This document shows positions 18,011 through 26,676 of a stretch of DNA of 64,000 bases, one piece after another; position 1 is the stretch's first letter; the number at the start of each line of letters is the position of its first letter. This DNA is from Tissierella sp. (lineage in GTDB: Bacteria > Bacillota > Clostridia > Tissierellales > Tissierellaceae): positions 1 to 64,000 of the forward strand of contig NZ_JAVKTS010000006.1 in assembly GCF_031460495.1 (NCBI RefSeq), read 5' to 3'. The position numbers and the translations under genes were made by a program. A model generated the notes under the pieces. The model made no database searches, had not been told where the DNA came from, and saw nothing but the letters and a program-made list of their open reading frames with translations.

Positions 18011-18036
18011 AAAGGGACAGTAATCACTGTCCCTTT
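18011..18036 (-). terminator. GGGACA-type terminator of the citMHS-atuA operon
   Basis: AAAGGGACAG/CTGTCCCTTT with a 6-base loop, followed on the minus strand by a T-run (TTTTTTGTA), 7 bases after the stop codon of the AtuC-like gene. Strong intrinsic terminator and a member of the GGGACA family. Confidence 0.85.
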
Positions 18037-18042
18037 GTCCCA

Positions 18043-18342
18043 CTATATTTCCATATCTAATAAAAATGAACTTAAGCTTTTACCATGCTTGTCTAATGAA
18101 AGGCTTCTAGTTACTCCACCACCTAAAGCTTCTTGCATAACAAAGTTTAATGCTCCTAATTGAGGTAGTTCGTATCTAACTACTTCTCCTTTTACTATGT
18201 CTTTAAAATGTTTCTTTACTGCTTCAGCAGTGATTTTTTCCTTAACCATTTGAAAATCATCTATATTGTATACAATAAGTGAAAGATTGGAAATATTTCC
18301 TTTGTCGCCTGTTCTAGAATGTGCTATATCCCATAATTTCAT
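18043..18342 (-). CDS. AtuA-associated small protein (AtuA C-terminal/ferredoxin-fold type)
   Basis: A 99-residue protein starting MKLWDIAHSRTGDKG, the signature of the C-terminal domain of AtuA-type proteins, which in many genomes is a separate gene next to AtuA. GGVTRSLSLD.HGK occurs at the C-terminal end. It probably forms a complex with the AtuA-like partner directly upstream (stop and start overlap). The reaction is unknown. Confidence 0.85.
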   Translation of the reverse strand: MKLWDIAHSRTGDKGNISNLSLIVYNIDDFQMVKEKITAEAVKKHFKDIVKGEVVRYELPQLGALNFVMQEALGGGVTRSLSLDKHGKSLSSFLLDMEI

Positions 18343-19686
18343 TTATTTCACCTCCAACATATGGACTTGAATATCTACATCTTTTTTAGGAATTAGTATA
18401 GATGCAACTGATATAATCTCAGATACTTTCTTTGTTGCACCGCCACCTCCTGCTGGACCATTTGTATATAAAGTCTCTACTTCTTCTCCAATTTTTGCAG
18501 CTATGGCTTTATCTGTAGATCTAGCAGCTACTCTAACTCTTACTTCCTCGTAGGAAGTTGGAGACTTATCTGTATTCCAATAAAGACTATTTGCCCCCAT
18601 AATATCATATTTAACTTCATCTAATTCTAATCCTCTTAACTTAAGTCTTTCTTTAACTATGTCTAAAGCAAGTAAGCCTCTTTCATAGGCCCCTGGTCCA
18701 CCATAAGAGATTTCCCCTTCACCTATGAAGCAATCTTTATATCCTATAGATACCTTGTAAGAATCTGTTTTTTCCTTACCTGTTACTCCCTTTACTAAGA
18801 CAACATCCTTTTCAACTTCCTCAAACTCTACCTTTGAAAAGTCTGCAATTACATCTGGTGTTATATAGTTTGCAGGGTCATGGATTTCATACAAAAGTTG
18901 TTCTGTAAGAGTATGTCTTGTTACCTCTCCACCTGAACCTTCTACTTTAGTTATAAAGAAGCTTCCATCCTCTGATACTTCTGCTATTGGGAACCCTAAG
19001 TTAGCAAGACCTTTTACATCTTTTTTACCAGGTTCCGCATAGTATCCACCTGTTGCCTGTCCACCACACTCAAGTAAATGTCCTACAGCAGTAGCTTTTC
19101 CTAGTAAATCATAATTATCTAAAGACCATCCAAATTCATGGATAAGTGGTGCTATAAATATTGCTGGGTCTGATACTCTACCTGTAATTACCACATCTGC
19201 ACCCATTTCCAAGGCTTTAACAATTCCCTCTGCCCCTATATATGCATTTGCTGATATAATTTCTCCATCTAATAATTCAAGTTTTTCTCCTGTTTCCCAA
19301 ACCTTAACATCATTATAAGAATTTATATTGTTACCTACATCGTCTCCAGTTACAGCTGCAATTTTCAGACCTTCAATACCTAAAGATTTAGCTATTTTAT
19401 ATACGGCTTCTGCTCCTGCTTCTGGATTTGCAGCTCCCATATTAGTTATTACTTTTACCTTGTTTTTCCATGCTAAAGGTAGAACATTTTCCATTCTATA
19501 TTCTAATAATCCGTTATATCCTTTTTGGGGATTCTTTAACTTTTCCTGTTGAGCAATTGCAATTGTTCTTTCTGCTAAACATTCAAAGCTTATATAGTCT
19601 AAATTACCTTTTTCTAGAAGCTCTAAGGCTGGTTCTAATCTATCTCCAGCATATCCAGCTCCACTTCCTATTCTTAACTTTTTCAT
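18343..19686 (-). CDS. AtuA/DUF1446 family protein
   Basis: A 447-residue cytoplasmic protein with the DUF1446 signature: IGSGAGYAGDRLEPALELLE, YISFECLAERT, ITNMGAANPEAGA, VITGRVSDPA. The founding member is in the acyclic terpene utilisation cluster of Pseudomonas, but its biochemical role is not established, and many homologues sit beside transporters and hydroxyacid or organic-acid genes. Here it lies 11 bases after a CitMHS-type transporter, so a role in catabolism of an imported organic acid is more likely than terpene use (inference). Confidence 0.88.
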   Translation of the reverse strand: MKKLRIGSGAGYAGDRLEPALELLEKGNLDYISFECLAERTIAIAQQEKLKNPQKGYNGLLEYRMENVLPLAWKNKVKVITNMGAANPEAGAEAVYKIAKSLGIEGLKIAAVTGDDVGNNINSYNDVKVWETGEKLELLDGEIISANAYIGAEGIVKALEMGADVVITGRVSDPAIFIAPLIHEFGWSLDNYDLLGKATAVGHLLECGGQATGGYYAEPGKKDVKGLANLGFPIAEVSEDGSFFITKVEGSGGEVTRHTLTEQLLYEIHDPANYITPDVIADFSKVEFEEVEKDVVLVKGVTGKEKTDSYKVSIGYKDCFIGEGEISYGGPGAYERGLLALDIVKERLKLRGLELDEVKYDIMGANSLYWNTDKSPTSYEEVRVRVAARSTDKAIAAKIGEEVETLYTNGPAGGGGATKKVSEIISVASILIPKKDVDIQVHMLEVK

Positions 19687-19697
19687 AGTTATCCTCC

Positions 19698-21020
19698 TTA
19701 AATGATAATTGCACCTACTACTATTGAAACTATAAGCATTACTATAGTGATTGTAAATGCATATGGTATTGTTTTCTTTTGATGCTCACCAAAGTCAACT
19801 CCTGCAAGACCTACTAGTAGGAAAGTTGCTGGTGTAAGTGGTGATACTGGGAATCCTGTTGTCATTTGTCCTAACATTGCTGCTCTTGCTATACTTGGCA
19901 CATCAACTCCGAATCCACTTGCTGTAGATGATAATACTGGTAAAACTCCAAAGTAGAATGAATCTGGATCAAACAATAATGATGCAGGCATAGCAATAAT
20001 TCCTGTAATTACTGCAAAGTATTTAGCTACTGAGTCAGGGATTATAGCAACTAAAGACTCTGACATGGCAGTAATCATTCCTGAACCTTTCATTATTCCT
20101 GTAAAAGCTCCTGCTGCAAACAATACAGAAGCCATTAGGATTGCAGATTTAGCATGAGCATCTACCCTTGCTTTTTGAGTTGATACATTTGGATAGTTAA
20201 TTACCATAGATAATACAAAGGAAATCATAAATACTACCTCTGGTTTAATTCCATAGTTTCCACCAACTATCAAGCCTACTATTGCTAATAATATCAAGCC
20301 TACATTCACTATAAATAAATGTGGTCTTAGAAGTGCTTCCTGATCTTCTGTTAATGCTGGTAACTCTACTTTGCCAACATTTACTTTAGTAATTCCAAGT
20401 CTTTTCTTCTCTTTATTTCCTAATATAAATGCGAAAACAAATACAGTTGCTAATCCGAAAAGTAATGGTATGATAACTGGTGAAAATAATTCCATTACAT
20501 TCATCTCAATAGCAGTTGCTGCCCTAATTGTAGGTCCACCCCATGGTACAATATTCATAGTACCAGCTGCTAGAGCTACTATTGTTGCTAATGTTGTTTT
20601 ACTCATTCCAACCGCGTCGTATACTGGTAATAATGCAGGAATACAGATTAAGAAAGTAACCGCTCCTGAACCATCAAGGTGAACAATCATTGCTAATACA
20701 GCTGTTCCTAAAGCTATTTTCACAGGATCTACACCTATTATAGAAAGTATCTTTTGAATTATAGGTCTAAAAGTTCCTGCATCTGTTAAAATTCCAAAGA
20801 ACAAAATTGAAAAAATAAACATTACTCCTGTCGCTGCTACAGTACCTATACCAGAGGATATAAAACCTCCAATATCTACAACACTAAAATCAGAGAAAAA
20901 TGATGCTACTGTTCCTACTGCAACTGGTACTCCTATAAGAGCCACCGTTGGTGAAGCCTTTTTGGTCATTACTAAAATCAGCATAATAATAACAGTTAAA
21001 AATCCTAATAATGCTAACAT
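19698..21020 (-). CDS. CitMHS-type organic acid transporter
   Basis: A 440-residue membrane protein with about 11-12 segments, a metal-citrate/proton symporter family (CitMHS) type. Seen: LDGSGAVTFLICIPALLPVYD, IVPWGGPTIRAA and DSFYFGVLPVLSSTA. Substrate cannot be read from the sequence; citrate-like or hydroxy-carboxylates are typical. First gene behind a sigma-54 promoter with AAGGAGG before its ATG. Confidence 0.88.
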   Translation of the reverse strand: MLALLGFLTVIIMLILVMTKKASPTVALIGVPVAVGTVASFFSDFSVVDIGGFISSGIGTVAATGVMFIFSILFFGILTDAGTFRPIIQKILSIIGVDPVKIALGTAVLAMIVHLDGSGAVTFLICIPALLPVYDAVGMSKTTLATIVALAAGTMNIVPWGGPTIRAATAIEMNVMELFSPVIIPLLFGLATVFVFAFILGNKEKKRLGITKVNVGKVELPALTEDQEALLRPHLFIVNVGLILLAIVGLIVGGNYGIKPEVVFMISFVLSMVINYPNVSTQKARVDAHAKSAILMASVLFAAGAFTGIMKGSGMITAMSESLVAIIPDSVAKYFAVITGIIAMPASLLFDPDSFYFGVLPVLSSTASGFGVDVPSIARAAMLGQMTTGFPVSPLTPATFLLVGLAGVDFGEHQKKTIPYAFTITIVMLIVSIVVGAIII

Positions 21021-21060
21021 CTTATACTACCTCCTTAAAATTTTTATCACCTATACATAT

Positions 21061-21077
21061 AGCAATTTCCGTGCCAA
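21061..21077 (-). promoter_or_regulatory. Sigma-54 (-24/-12) promoter of the citMHS operon
   Basis: TTGGCAC-GGAAA-TTGCT on the minus strand matches the sigma-54 consensus (TGGCAC-N5-TTGC) exactly. It lies 41 bases upstream of the transporter start and directly downstream of a gene for a sigma-54 activator. Confidence 0.93.
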
Positions 21078-21110
21078 AGTATAAACACCTTGAAATAGCT
21101 ATTTGAAGAA

Positions 21111-21160
21111 AAAAGATTTAAAAGTTTTTCTAATATTTTAGAAATACTTTTAAATCTTTT
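21111..21160 (-). terminator. Long AT-rich inverted repeat (terminator of the activator gene)
   Basis: A 23-bp inverted repeat with one mismatch and a 4-base loop: outer arms AAAAGATTTAAAAGT/ACTTTTAAATCTTTT, inner TTTCTAA/TTAGAAA. On the minus strand it ends in a T-run, so it can terminate the activator transcript; it also lies between the upstream repeats and the sigma-54 promoter, so a role in DNA bending or binding is not excluded. Confidence 0.55.
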
Positions 21161-21193
21161 CTTTAATCCATTGTTGATGCATCATTATAGGGT

Positions 21194-21236
21194 TTCTAGT
21201 TTTTTAGAATAATTCTAGATTTTTAGAATCATTCTG
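21194..21236 (-). promoter_or_regulatory. Candidate upstream activating sequence for the sigma-54 activator
   Basis: Two copies of a 19-bp direct repeat (TTCTAGTTTTTTAGAATAA and TTCTAGATTTTTAGAATCA, 16 of 19 identical) contain the palindromes TAGAATAATTCTA (21205-21217) and TAGAATCATTCTG (21224-21236). They sit about 120-160 bp upstream of the -24/-12 promoter, a usual enhancer distance, and overlap the end of the activator gene. Confidence 0.6.
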
Positions 21237-22572
21237 CTAACTTATTATATAAAGTTGCTAAAGAAATTCCTAATTTTTCTGCTACCTTTTTCTTTCCATC
21301 TGTTGTATCCCCATATTTGCCCAATTCTTTGAGTATTTCTTTTTTCTCAAATTCCTTTACTCTGTGAGATAAACTACTACTTCTATCAATTTCTTCAAAC
21401 TCATCTAATAGTTCTGGTAGACACTCTATTGTAATTACTCCATCTTTAGCCTTGAAGGCTGAAAATTCAAGTACATTCTTTAGTTCTCTAACATTACCTG
21501 GCCATTTATATCTTTTTAATACCTTCATGGTTTCTTGATCTATTGTAATCTGTCTCTTTAGTGTCTTAGAGATTCTATTTAACTCCTCTAAAACTATAGC
21601 TGATATATCTTCTACCCTTTCTCTTAGGGGTGGTATTCTTATAGGGTAAACATTTAACCTATAATATAAATCTGCTCTAAATTTACCTTCCTTTATATAT
21701 TCCTTAAGATTAGCATTTGAAGCGCATATTATTCGTACATCTACAGGAATGTCTGTAACACTGCCTACTGGTCTAATTATCTTTTCCTGTAATGCTCTTA
21801 AAAGTTTTGCTTGAAGTGCTATATCCATTTCAGATATTTCATCTAAAAATAGGGTTCCCTTATTGGCAGCTTCAAAAAGTCCCATCTTACCACCTTTCTT
21901 AGCTCCAGTGAAAGCCCCTTCCACATATCCAAATAACTCAGAGTCTAGAATTTCTCCCCTAAAATTAGCACAATTAATAGCTATAAATACTTCATTTTTT
22001 CTTAAGCTGGCATTGTGTATGGCATTTGCAAATAGTTCCTTACCAGTTCCCGTTTCAGATTGAAGTAACACAGTCATATCTGTTTCTGCTACTTGCATGG
22101 CTGAGCTTTTTATTTCTATCATCTGGTCACTAACGCCTGTTATGGAATCAAAGGTATATCTGGCGCTATTAGCCTTATTTATTCTGATTAACCTCTTTTC
22201 CATTCGTTTTTCAAGTTGTTCAATTTGCTTTTTAAAATTAATTGCTTCATTTACAAAAGTAACTATGGAAAGCCCACCTATTACTTTTCCTTCTGAAAAG
22301 ATAGAGTACATGTTTACAAAATATGATTCATCTTCTTCACTTCTTTCCACATGAAGTAAATTTTCTCCCATTTTTACTATTTCAGGCAGTTGTGCATTTG
22401 GCCTTATTTTTTTTAATTCTTGCCCTATTAATTCTTCACGGCTTATTCCAAGAAATTTACAATAGGCTGTATTACCAAAAACAATTTTTCCATTTATATC
22501 AATTATATTAATTCCTTCTAACATAGAATCTAAAATTACAGTTAGATTTTCATCTATTATAAGCTTATCCAT
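21229..22572 (-). CDS. PAS-containing sigma-54-dependent transcriptional activator
   Basis: A 447-residue enhancer-binding protein. N-terminal PAS domain (about 10-110, IIDINGKIVFGN), AAA+ domain with Walker A SETGTGKE (172-179), GAFTGA loop (219-224) that contacts sigma-54, Walker B LFLDEI (241-246) and an R-finger region, then a Fis-type HTH (KKKVAEKLGISLATLYNKL) at the C-terminus. Co-directional with the citMHS-atuA operon; it almost certainly activates that promoter. The PAS domain may sense a small metabolite. Its leader duplicates the pxp operon leader. Confidence 0.93.
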   Translation of the reverse strand: MDKLIIDENLTVILDSMLEGINIIDINGKIVFGNTAYCKFLGISREELIGQELKKIRPNAQLPEIVKMGENLLHVERSEEDESYFVNMYSIFSEGKVIGGLSIVTFVNEAINFKKQIEQLEKRMEKRLIRINKANSARYTFDSITGVSDQMIEIKSSAMQVAETDMTVLLQSETGTGKELFANAIHNASLRKNEVFIAINCANFRGEILDSELFGYVEGAFTGAKKGGKMGLFEAANKGTLFLDEISEMDIALQAKLLRALQEKIIRPVGSVTDIPVDVRIICASNANLKEYIKEGKFRADLYYRLNVYPIRIPPLRERVEDISAIVLEELNRISKTLKRQITIDQETMKVLKRYKWPGNVRELKNVLEFSAFKAKDGVITIECLPELLDEFEEIDRSSSLSHRVKEFEKKEILKELGKYGDTTDGKKKVAEKLGISLATLYNKLAE

Positions 22573-22579
22573 ATTTCTC

Positions 22580-22619
22580 CTCCATCCAACTTCTTACTGA
22601 TATTATAGCATTTAGTTGG
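22580..22619 (-). promoter_or_regulatory. Promoter-leader of the sigma-54 activator gene, copy 2 of a repeated block
   Basis: Minus strand TGCTATAAT (extended -10) then ATCAGTAAGAAGTTGGATGG, followed by GGAG and the ATG at 22572. It matches the pxp leader at 35 of 40 bases. Confidence 0.6.
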
Positions 22620-22630
22620 AAAAATTTAAA

Positions 22631-23296
22631 TTATCCTTTATATTCAGCTAATAAAAACATAATAGGCATTCCCTTAGAAGTAAACTTTTCTTCATATTCA
22701 GTTCTTATATTGCCTTCAAAATCACTTTTATGCAAATCATATGAGTGATATTTAATGGTAAATCCACTTGATTGAAAATACTTTATAGAATCCTCAAATA
22801 TTCCTTTATCATCGGTTTTAAACCAGATTTCAGAGTTTAATTTTAAAAACGATTTATATTTTTCTAAAAAGCTAATATGAGTTAGTCTTCTTCTATGTTG
22901 ACCTCTCTTTGGCCAAGGATTACAAAAATTAATATAGATTCTAGATATTTCATCTTTATCAAATATATTTTTTATAAAATCTATCTCCATAGGTATCAAT
23001 CGAACATTTTCAATAGGTTTGTCAACTAAACTTGCTTCTTCTACTGTCCTCTTTGCATAAACAAGAATTTCATCCTTTAAATCTATACCTATAAAGTTTT
23101 TATCTGGATTGTTTATAGCATTTTCAGTTATAAACTTTCCTGTACCACAGCCTAACTCAAGATAAATAGGATATGTATTGTTAAATTCCTTGTTCCAGTT
23201 ACCTTTATACTTATTTAAATCCTCAAAGGGATCTGTTATTACAAAGTTTGCGCTTTCTAGTTCTGGTCTAGCCCATTTCTTTTTACGTACTCTCAT
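22631..23296 (-). CDS. trmB: tRNA (guanine-N7)-methyltransferase
   Basis: A 221-residue SAM-dependent enzyme that makes m7G46 in tRNA variable loops. SAM motif [11 protein letters not shown], the family motif [15 protein letters not shown] (the usual xxPWPKxRHxKRR), and a C-terminal TEYEEKF. Cytoplasmic, family-typical length. The start follows GGAGGGAAT. It lies downstream of the GGDEF gene, separated by a 60-base gap with a repeat element. Confidence 0.94.
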   Translation of the reverse strand: MRVRKKKWARPELESANFVITDPFEDLNKYKGNWNKEFNNTYPIYLELGCGTGKFITENAINNPDKNFIGIDLKDEILVYAKRTVEEASLVDKPIENVRLIPMEIDFIKNIFDKDEISRIYINFCNPWPKRGQHRRRLTHISFLEKYKSFLKLNSEIWFKTDDKGIFEDSIKYFQSSGFTIKYHSYDLHKSDFEGNIRTEYEEKFTSKGMPIMFLLAEYKG

Positions 23297-23322
23297 ATTC
23301 CCTCCAATAATATATGTCTTTG

Positions 23323-23347
23323 AACCACAGGGACGGTTCTCGTGGTT
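23323..23347. repeat. Variant GGGAC palindrome between ggdef and trmB
   Basis: AACCAC/GTGGTT arms flank AGGGACGGTTCTC; a second overlapping pairing CAGGG/CCCTG is possible. Related to but distinct from the GGGACA repeats. It can act as a terminator for the GGDEF gene, although no strong U-run follows. Confidence 0.55.
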
Positions 23348-23356
23348 TCCCTGCGG

Positions 23357-24988
23357 TTACATGTCTTTAAGTATTGTCATATTCTTACCTATCCTTTTAG
23401 CTCTATAAAGCTCCCTATCAGCATTCTCCATTATATCTGATATTGACTTGAAATCTGATTTTATACCCATTACTCCCCCTACACTTATGGTTACAGGCTT
23501 CTTCTCTTCTCCATCCATATAGTAAAGACCCATATCTTCAACTTCTGTACGTAAAAGATTGCCTAGTGCCAAGGCATCATCATAATCTAGAGCAATAGAT
23601 ATATATACAAACTCCTCTCCTCCATATCTCCCAAAAGAATCACCTCTACTATTCTGAATCCTTGTTATACACTCTGCTATCTTTTTTAAACATATATCTC
23701 CTTCAGAATGTCCCCAATAATCATTATATTTTTTAAAATTATCTATATCTATCATAAATAAAACTATAGAGTCTTCCTCTGAGGATATCTCTTCTATAAT
23801 TTTATTAAGATATATATTAATGCTTCTTCTATTTGATATTCCAGTCAATTCGTCTTCATGAGCTTTCTTTTCAAGGACTTTATTAGCTTGTTTTATCTTT
23901 TCTATCTCTTTCCTTTGTCTAGTTATCTCTTCTTCAAGCCTATTATTAATCTGCTCAAATTTATCTGCTGACTGAGCATTTTTAAATTCAATATTTAATA
24001 TTTCCAACTTAGTTCTAATATTTAAACTCATGATTTCTTCGTTTACATTAGAATGTTTCTTGTAAAATTCAATAGCATTTTTATAATCTTCTTTATTCTC
24101 ATAGTACTCAGAGATAAGCTTATAGGCTTGACAAAGTTTCTTCTTAGCCCCAACCATCTCTGCAACTTCAACTACCTTTTCATAAAAATACAAGGTCCTT
24201 TCAGATCTGCTTTCTATGTACAATTGTGCTATATTTATCAATACATCTATTACATAATATTTATTACTTACATCCTCAAGCCTTTTATAGGATTTGAAAT
24301 AGTATTGTTCAGCTTTTTCAAAGTCTCCTACTGCATAGTAAACCTTTCCTATTTTATTTTCGATTTCTCCTAAGCTTACCATATCATCTCCATCCATAAG
24401 TATACTATGACTTTTGATAAATACCTCTAAAGCCATGTCAAATTCATTTTTTTCAAAATGTATATTACCTATATTTCCTAATATAGCGGCATGGCTTAAA
24501 GGATAGTTGTTCACTGTAATATGAACTGCTTTATCATAATACTTAATAGCCTCGTCATATATCTCTGATTCTCTATATATCTCTCCAATATTGTTTAAAA
24601 CACTACTTAATAAATACTCATCCCTTTCAAGTTCCAGAAGCTCACTTGCTTTGAGAAAATACTTTAAGGATTCTTCATATATGGAGCTATAGAAATATGC
24701 AATACCAATTAAATTTAATGCCTTTATCTGCCCAGTAATATGGTTTTTATCTTCAAATATTGCAAGTGCTCTATAGGAATAATCAATCATACTGCTACTA
24801 TCTGATTTTACTCTACTAGCAAGGGATAATCCAATGAGAGCATAGCCCTCCTCAAGTATCAATGAATTTGTCTTGGCTAGATCATAGGCCTCTTTACATA
24901 TTTCCATAGACTTGTCTGGATTTACAGATACTATACTCTTTGCATAGTTAAGCTTATTATTTATTTCATCGGATACGGTTTTTTTCAT
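23357..24988 (-). CDS. TPR-repeat diguanylate cyclase (GGDEF)
   Basis: A 543-residue cytoplasmic protein. Residues 1-330 contain about seven TPR-like helical repeats (LNLIGIAYFYSSIYEESLKY, LNNIGEIYRESEIYDEAIKY and others). A coiled coil (about 330-375) leads into a GGDEF domain with ISNRRSI and the active site GRYGGEEF, which is intact, so it should synthesise c-di-GMP. No transmembrane segment. The ATG at 24988 is 9 bases after AAGGGA; a TTG nine bases upstream has no site. It probably links a protein-protein signal to c-di-GMP (inference). Confidence 0.9.
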   Translation of the reverse strand: MKKTVSDEINNKLNYAKSIVSVNPDKSMEICKEAYDLAKTNSLILEEGYALIGLSLASRVKSDSSSMIDYSYRALAIFEDKNHITGQIKALNLIGIAYFYSSIYEESLKYFLKASELLELERDEYLLSSVLNNIGEIYRESEIYDEAIKYYDKAVHITVNNYPLSHAAILGNIGNIHFEKNEFDMALEVFIKSHSILMDGDDMVSLGEIENKIGKVYYAVGDFEKAEQYYFKSYKRLEDVSNKYYVIDVLINIAQLYIESRSERTLYFYEKVVEVAEMVGAKKKLCQAYKLISEYYENKEDYKNAIEFYKKHSNVNEEIMSLNIRTKLEILNIEFKNAQSADKFEQINNRLEEEITRQRKEIEKIKQANKVLEKKAHEDELTGISNRRSINIYLNKIIEEISSEEDSIVLFMIDIDNFKKYNDYWGHSEGDICLKKIAECITRIQNSRGDSFGRYGGEEFVYISIALDYDDALALGNLLRTEVEDMGLYYMDGEEKKPVTISVGGVMGIKSDFKSISDIMENADRELYRAKRIGKNMTILKDM

Positions 24989-25253
24989 CACTATCAATCC
25001 CTTAGTTTTATAATTTACTTCTTATTCATCCATATCATAATTATAACTTCATCTAACAAAAAATGACATAATTATTGATAAGAAACATAAAAATTCTTAA
25101 GCTTGACTAAGAATATTACTTTTGACTGGTAGTTATTTCACATATTCTCATTTTATTACATTATAAAACTACTGTTTCGTTCCAAGCAATGTTATAATAT
25201 ATCTAAGCCAAGAAATAAAACGGGTAGAAACACTTAATTAAGGGGGTCTTTTC
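24989..25253. other. Divergent intergenic region
   Basis: Separates the GGDEF gene from a small membrane protein gene. A TATAAT (25193-25198) lies about 55 bases before the plus-strand start, with a weak -35 (TACTGT, 17 bases upstream). A 7-bp hairpin (25093-25114) has no clear role. Confidence 0.4.
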
Positions 25254-25751
25254 ATGGTCGCAAAGGATGAATCATCTAAGAATTGTATTATGCTAGAATT
25301 ATTAAAGGAAAACTGGGCTCATGGCCGACATGTTGAAACAGAAAGGCTAGATTTCACTAGTATTTATGTGGCAATTGTGGGTGGTACTTTAGCTTTTATA
25401 GGTAGTGATTTTAATATACAAACCATGTGGCCTATTTTTTCTTTTTTACTTATTTTTTCATTTTTAGGCTTTCAACTTTCAAAAAAGTGGGGTAATGTAT
25501 TTGATGCTCATATGAAAAAAGTCCAAGATATATTACTTGAACTTAAGGATGACGAGATAAAAGGAATAGGTTTTGTGGAACTTCCTAGCTTTAATAAAGA
25601 AGACTCTAACTTAAAAGGTTGGAAAAAATTCTTTAATGTCATTAAAAACTGGCGAAGAACTAAAAACTTATTTAATATATTTTATATAATAATGATGATT
25701 GTATGGTTTACTTTGCTAATTTTATCTTTTGTTAAGAATTTAATATATTAA
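25254..25751 (+). CDS. Hypothetical membrane protein
   Basis: A 165-residue protein I do not recognise. It has a short charged N-terminus (LLKENWAHGRHVETERLDF), two hydrophobic helices (about 37-53 and 59-75), a cytoplasmic or external loop with a helical DDEIKGIGF part, and a third hydrophobic helix near the C-terminus (about 142-160). The ATG follows GGGGGTC. It ends 16 bases before the HAD start, so the two may be co-transcribed. Confidence 0.7.
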   Translation: MVAKDESSKNCIMLELLKENWAHGRHVETERLDFTSIYVAIVGGTLAFIGSDFNIQTMWPIFSFLLIFSFLGFQLSKKWGNVFDAHMKKVQDILLELKDDEIKGIGFVELPSFNKEDSNLKGWKKFFNVIKNWRRTKNLFNIFYIIMMIVWFTLLILSFVKNLIY

Positions 25752-25767
25752 TATGGAGGTTTTGTAT

Positions 25768-26559
25768 TTGAAGTATAAAATGATAGCCCTAGATATCGAT
25801 GGAACTCTAGTGGATAAAAATGTTAAGGTACATACTAGCACTATTGAAATAATAAAAAGAGCAATACACAAGGGTATAATAGTAACCTTATCAACCGGTA
25901 GAATGTACCCATCTGCTAAGGCAATTGCAGACAAGTTTGGCATAGATTATCCCTTAATCGTATACAATGGTGCTGAAATACGCAATCCAAAGGATAATAG
26001 CTTTGCTTTTTCTAAGTATCTACCTTTAGATATATCAAAAGAAATTATTTTATTATGCAAAGAAAATAATCTTTATTTACAATTTTATGAAGAAGATTCT
26101 ATTGTCGTTGAAAAGATAGTAGATGAAACTAGAATAGATCCAGATTTAGCATTTGCAAAATGCAAGGAGGTAGGAGATCTATCAAAGTATACTTTACAGC
26201 CCTGTCCTAAAATGATGATAGTAACAGAACCACACAAAACTTCTGAAGTAGAAAGTTTGTTACTAACTAAATTTAAAGATAAAATACATATAACTCGCTC
26301 TAAGCCATATTTAATAGAAATAATCCATCCTATGGTTTCAAAAGCCAATGCTTTAGAAACATTGGCAAATAAATTTAATATTAGTCAAGAAGAAGTCATA
26401 GCAATCGGAGATGGTGATAATGATATTGAAATGATAAAATGGGCTGGTCTCGGTATATCCGTTGGAAATGCTACTGAAACCCTTAAAAATTATGCAGATT
26501 ATGTGACTAGACAAGAATATAACCTTGGAGTTGAAGAAGCTATTAATAAGTTCACTTAG
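25768..26559 (+). CDS. Cof-type HAD-IIB phosphatase
   Basis: A 263-residue cytoplasmic HAD hydrolase acting on phosphorylated sugars or related small substrates. Motif I ALDIDGTLV with nucleophile and acid Asp, motif II LSTGR, and motifs III and IV in the C-terminal part, ending in AIGDGDNDIEMIKWA. A type IIB cap lies between. The TTG start at 25768 is 8 bases after GGAGG; the ATG at 25753 overlaps that site. Confidence 0.9.
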   Translation: MKYKMIALDIDGTLVDKNVKVHTSTIEIIKRAIHKGIIVTLSTGRMYPSAKAIADKFGIDYPLIVYNGAEIRNPKDNSFAFSKYLPLDISKEIILLCKENNLYLQFYEEDSIVVEKIVDETRIDPDLAFAKCKEVGDLSKYTLQPCPKMMIVTEPHKTSEVESLLLTKFKDKIHITRSKPYLIEIIHPMVSKANALETLANKFNISQEEVIAIGDGDNDIEMIKWAGLGISVGNATETLKNYADYVTRQEYNLGVEEAINKFT

Positions 26560-26620
26560 ACTATATTCACTGGCTACATCTTTTACTGATTGTCCTGTTA
26601 ATACTAGTTCTGCAATCAGC

Positions 26621-26676
26621 GGGACAGAGGGACAGGAGTTGTGTCCCACACAACTCCTGTCCCTTTACTTTGTCCC
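26621..26676. terminator. Large GGGACA palindrome, bidirectional terminator
   Basis: A perfect 17-bp stem (AGGGACAGGAGTTGTGT at 26628-26644, its complement at 26648-26664) with a 3-base loop, flanked by outer GGGACA and TGTCCC. It lies between the convergent HAD and amidase genes. The amidase codons GGG-ACA-AAG (G-T-K) fall in the right flank. Confidence 0.8.

Noticed and set aside
25093-25114. ATTCTTA/TAAGAAT hairpin upstream of the GGDEF gene as terminator
   Set aside because: Short and AT-rich, no U-run and not located at a gene end.
26353-26649. Minus-strand ORF across the end of the HAD gene and the GGGACA palindrome
   Set aside because: It is antisense to a conserved gene and its start lies in the terminator repeat.
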